This document shows, in pieces, positions 39,866 to 42,587 of a stretch of 42,587 nucleotides of DNA. Position 1 is the first letter of the stretch. Every line of letters begins with the position of its first letter. The notes beneath the pieces are model-generated. The model was not told where the DNA came from. It did not search any database and saw only the letters and a program-made list of their open reading frames with translations. The stretch covers positions 77,889 to 120,475 of the forward strand of contig KN882923.1 of assembly GCA_000934455.1 (NCBI GenBank). The letters are read 5' to 3'. The DNA comes from Apostichopus parvimensis. Taxonomy: Eukaryota; Echinodermata; Holothuroidea; Aspidochirotida; Stichopodidae. The translations under genes were made by a program, and so were the position numbers.

Positions 39866-40245
39866 TGTATTGCTATTTAAGTAACATGACGTCAAACATA
39901 TTATGAGTACAGAAGAGTACAAGAACGAACACGGACTATATGTCTGTACATCACACTTATTATTCCCAGTCTTTTCGACTTCGACATTTTAGATGGTCAC
40001 CAAAGCATTAAATATTTATTCAATTGACCCATGACCCTCCATAACTCTTTATGATAATCATTCCACATATGCCCTGCTGCACCACACACAACTACTTTAC
40101 ATGTAGTTCTTAATCATCGTACATCGTTATAAACAATATTTATGAAAATTTCTTCCTTAACTTTGCACTTATTTGGCAATTTTTGCCGTTGTCCTTTGGA
40201 TAATCATAATATTGAATAACAAAACAACAATTACAATACTTATTA

Positions 40246-40390
40246 TTGTACAGTAATGGTATACTTGTACACTGTACACTTGTGTATCGGTACTGTATAT
40301 ATACTTGAATATTGCATAATGTACACTGTTTACTTGTATACTGCATACTGTATACTTGTAAAGGTCTACTGTATACAGTACCGAACACAC
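40246..40390. repeat. Degenerate tandem repeat of TACTTGTATACTG type
   Basis: Imperfect units of ACTTGTAYACTG/GTATACAGTA recur with many partial inversions, so the stretch is also rich in short hairpins. It lies in the segment that interrupts copy A3. Confidence 0.65.
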
Positions 40391-40576
40391 TGAAATCATG
40401 TGTCATACATTTGTCCGTAACCCTACCACTATCGATACATACACATGATGTCTTCATTATGTATTGGAAGCTTCCTTCCTCATACGCAAAAATAGTATAT
40501 CGGGTTTTTCCAACCAGTACGGATGCCGCTATTGATTTCTCATTGTTAATATTTCAACAAATATTAAAGTAAAAAC

Positions 40577-42437
40577 CGGACTTTCAAATAATATTGAATT
40601 ACGTTTCAAATCATTTGTTCTGCGAATAAGGTTTTCTAACTTCACTCATTGTCTGGCATTGTTTTTTCATAGTGAAAAGGGATGCTAACTTTTAAAATGC
40701 TCTGTAAATTCATTCGTGAGAAAAGTCCATCTAGTCATTTACATCGGTTGTGCCTCAAAATAATTGTCAATCCAGTTGAGATGTGCAGTTCAGAATTGGT
40801 GAGAAAACGAGGTTATGTTCAACTAAATAAACCTCCAGGAGAGCATGGTCTAGTAAGGTCAGAAAGATTTGAGGAAAGAAGGTAAAAAAGAGTATTCTAA
40901 ATCTAAGCTAAATCTAAGCTAAGCCCGTTTCATCACTGTATGGTATTGTGTGTTACTTCATGCTGTTATGTTAAGTCTTCACGGTTATCGTGACTTAGTG
41001 ATTGGTTTTAGATATTTGCCCTCAAATCTTGAGTGAGCTTACACATTTTAGTGAGCAAGCTATCACCCGCAAAACATATGATATATGCTTGTATTTCTGT
41101 ACTGGAAAATATAATTTAGAGTTTTCAAATATACACTCTAACATGTAATGTAACATGAATGTTCTATGGAAGAGTTTCGTTAAATCTCAGTGACCGTTTA
41201 GAACTGGTGTTGCTCCTTATTTATCCAATCGGATACATTGTTTCAATATGAGATAATATAATCATGTTTATGCTAAAATATTTTGGAGTGATTGACATTC
41301 TAATGGTAGAAACAGCTCTGCGATCGCAACAATGTGGCATGCTACACTGTATGAATTTATAACCTTGTTGTGTTGGCAGCTGTGCAGTAATATTGATAAC
41401 ATAAACGTCATTTGCCGGGGACAATGTATTACGAAATGATTCAACATTACTTTTGGCGAAAACAGTAATTTTCGGGAGGGTGATAGTCAAATCAGGACCT
41501 CCAAATGATATTGAATTACGTTTCAACCCATTTGTCCTGCGATAAGGTTTTTAAGTGCACCCATTGCCTGAAATTGTTTATTAAGAGTGAAAAAGGGGGA
41601 TACTAGCCTTTTATCTTCAGATAATGGCATTTACAATGCTCTGTATATTCATTCGTGAGAAAAGTCCAACTAGTCATTTTCATCGGTTGTTCTTTGAAAA
41701 ATTGTTAATCCAGTGTTAATGTGCAGTTCAGAATTGGTGAGAAAACGAGGTTATGTAAAACTAACTGGACCTCCAGGACAGCATGGCCAATTTCTAGTGA
41801 ATTCAGAAAGATTTGAGGAAAGAAGGTAAGAAAGGGTACTCTAAACCTAAGCTAAATCTAAGCTAAGCCCGTTTCATCACTGTATGGTATTGTGTGTTAC
41901 TTCATGCTGTTATGTTAAGTCTTCACGGTTATCGTGAGTTAGTGATTGGTTTTAGATATTTGCCTTCAAATCTTGATGAGCTTACACATTTTAGTGAGCA
42001 AGCTATCACCCGCAAAACATATGATATATGCTTGTATTTCTGTACTGGAAAATATAATTTAGAGTTTTCAATTATACACTCTAACATGAAATGTAACATG
42101 AATGTACTATGGAAGAGTTTCGTTAAATATCAGTGACCGTTTAGAACTGGTGTTGCTCCTAATTAATCCAATCGGATACATTGTTTTAATATGAGATAAT
42201 ATAATCATGTATATGCTAAAATATTTTGGAGTGATTGACCTTCTAATGGTAGAAACAGCTCTGCGATCGCAACAATGTGGCATGCTACACTTTATGACTT
42301 TATTACCTTGTTGTGTTTGCAGTTGTGCAGTAATATTGACTACATCAACGTCATTTGCCGGGGACATGTATTACGAAATGATTCAACATTACTTTTGGCG
42401 AAAACAGTAATGTTCGGGAGGGTGATAGTCAAATCAG
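40577..42437. repeat. Tandem duplication, unit about 920-945 bp
   Basis: Shared anchors: TTGAATTACGTTTCAA at 40594 and 41511, CATTCGTGAGAAAAGTCCA at about 40710 and 41650, ATTGGTTTTAGATATTTGCC at 41001 and 41945, GGAGTGATTGACNTTCTAATG near 41284 and 42228. Offset grows from 917 to 944 bp because of small indels. A third homologous unit is in copy A1 at about 21300-22245. Confidence 0.88.
40697..40885 (+). pseudogene. Relic reading frame, copy 2, product unrecognised
   Basis: 63 codons from MLCKFIREKSPSSHLHRL through ELVRKRGYVQLNKPPGEHGL to TAA. It is homologous to 21453-21563 and to the interrupted version starting at 41636. A GAAGG-TAA/GTAAGA-like donor at its end in the third copy (41828) could mean it was once an exon. 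I do not recognise the protein. Confidence 0.4.
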
Positions 42438-42587
42438 GACCTCCAAATAACCTGCATGTTCTGTGGATGAGTTTCTTAAATTTTCAATGAAAACTTTGAA
42501 CTGGTGTTGCTACAAATTAATACAATCGGATACATTGGGGTGGGGTTGGGGGGAGGGAGGATTTCATATGGAATAATATCAACATGC

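Larger units (their letters stand above)
39866..42587. repeat. Large dispersed repeat, copy A3 (partial, rearranged)
   Basis: 39866-39957 matches 21045-21130; about 40415-40575 matches 21150-21300; 40577-41498 and 41499-42437 each match about 21300-22245; 42449-42587 begins another match to 21893 onward and runs off the window. A 460-bp unrelated segment (39958-40414) interrupts the first part. Confidence 0.8.

Noticed and set aside
42207-42410. Hydrophobic plus-strand frame in the tandem units as a membrane protein
   Set aside because: Equivalent frames in the other copies are truncated at different points, and the minus strand is equally open. It is repeat sequence with no sign of selection.

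Overview
The window is AT-rich metazoan DNA. It has spliced genes with GT-AG introns, wide intergenic stretches full of decayed transposons and satellite-like arrays, and two gene families that are expanded in invertebrate deuterostomes: TRIM/B-box proteins and very large interferon-inducible GTPases (VLIG). An echinoderm, perhaps a sea cucumber, is my best guess from that gene content. It is inference, not a species identification.

Layout. 1-3030: no gene recognised. 3043-5028 (+): a TRIM-type protein with RING, two B-boxes and a coiled coil, all in one coding exon. 5.0-10.2 kb: non-coding, with local duplications and a dead LINE reverse-transcriptase 3' end at 8239-8532. 10245-17147 (-): a class B (adhesion/secretin-type) seven-transmembrane receptor split into small exons (41-129 nt). 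I assembled nine exons by eye with matching splice phases. The exon for TM3 and the extracellular part were not found. Three tandem arrays (45, 34 and 49 bp units) lie in or just beyond its introns. 18.8-22.6 kb: first copy of a large dispersed repeat. 22.9-23.9 kb: a LINE ORF1-like relic and a fold-back MITE inserted in a short tandem repeat. 24511-32341 (+): a VLIG-family giant GTPase with an N-terminal death-effector-like domain on its own symmetric phase-1 exon. It carries an apparent 1-nt frameshift near 27.74-27.78 kb and a 50-N assembly gap in its second intron. 32.8-33.06 kb: a shattered second VLIG 3' end. 34.2-39.0 kb: second copy of the large repeat, carrying extra insertions that include a hAT transposase relic and a LINE 3' fragment. 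39.9-42.6 kb: a third copy containing a roughly 940-bp tandem duplication.

How the genes may relate. TRIM E3 ligases and VLIG GTPases are both linked to innate, often interferon- or pathogen-induced, defence in vertebrates. A death-effector-like module fused to a VLIG suggests a link to death-domain signalling. The receptor between them lies on the other strand and nothing in the sequence ties it to them. The most interesting items are the DED-VLIG architecture, the fragmented receptor gene with its very short inferred intron and missing TM3 exon, and the evidence for repeated VLIG duplication and decay. I cannot establish novelty without database searches.
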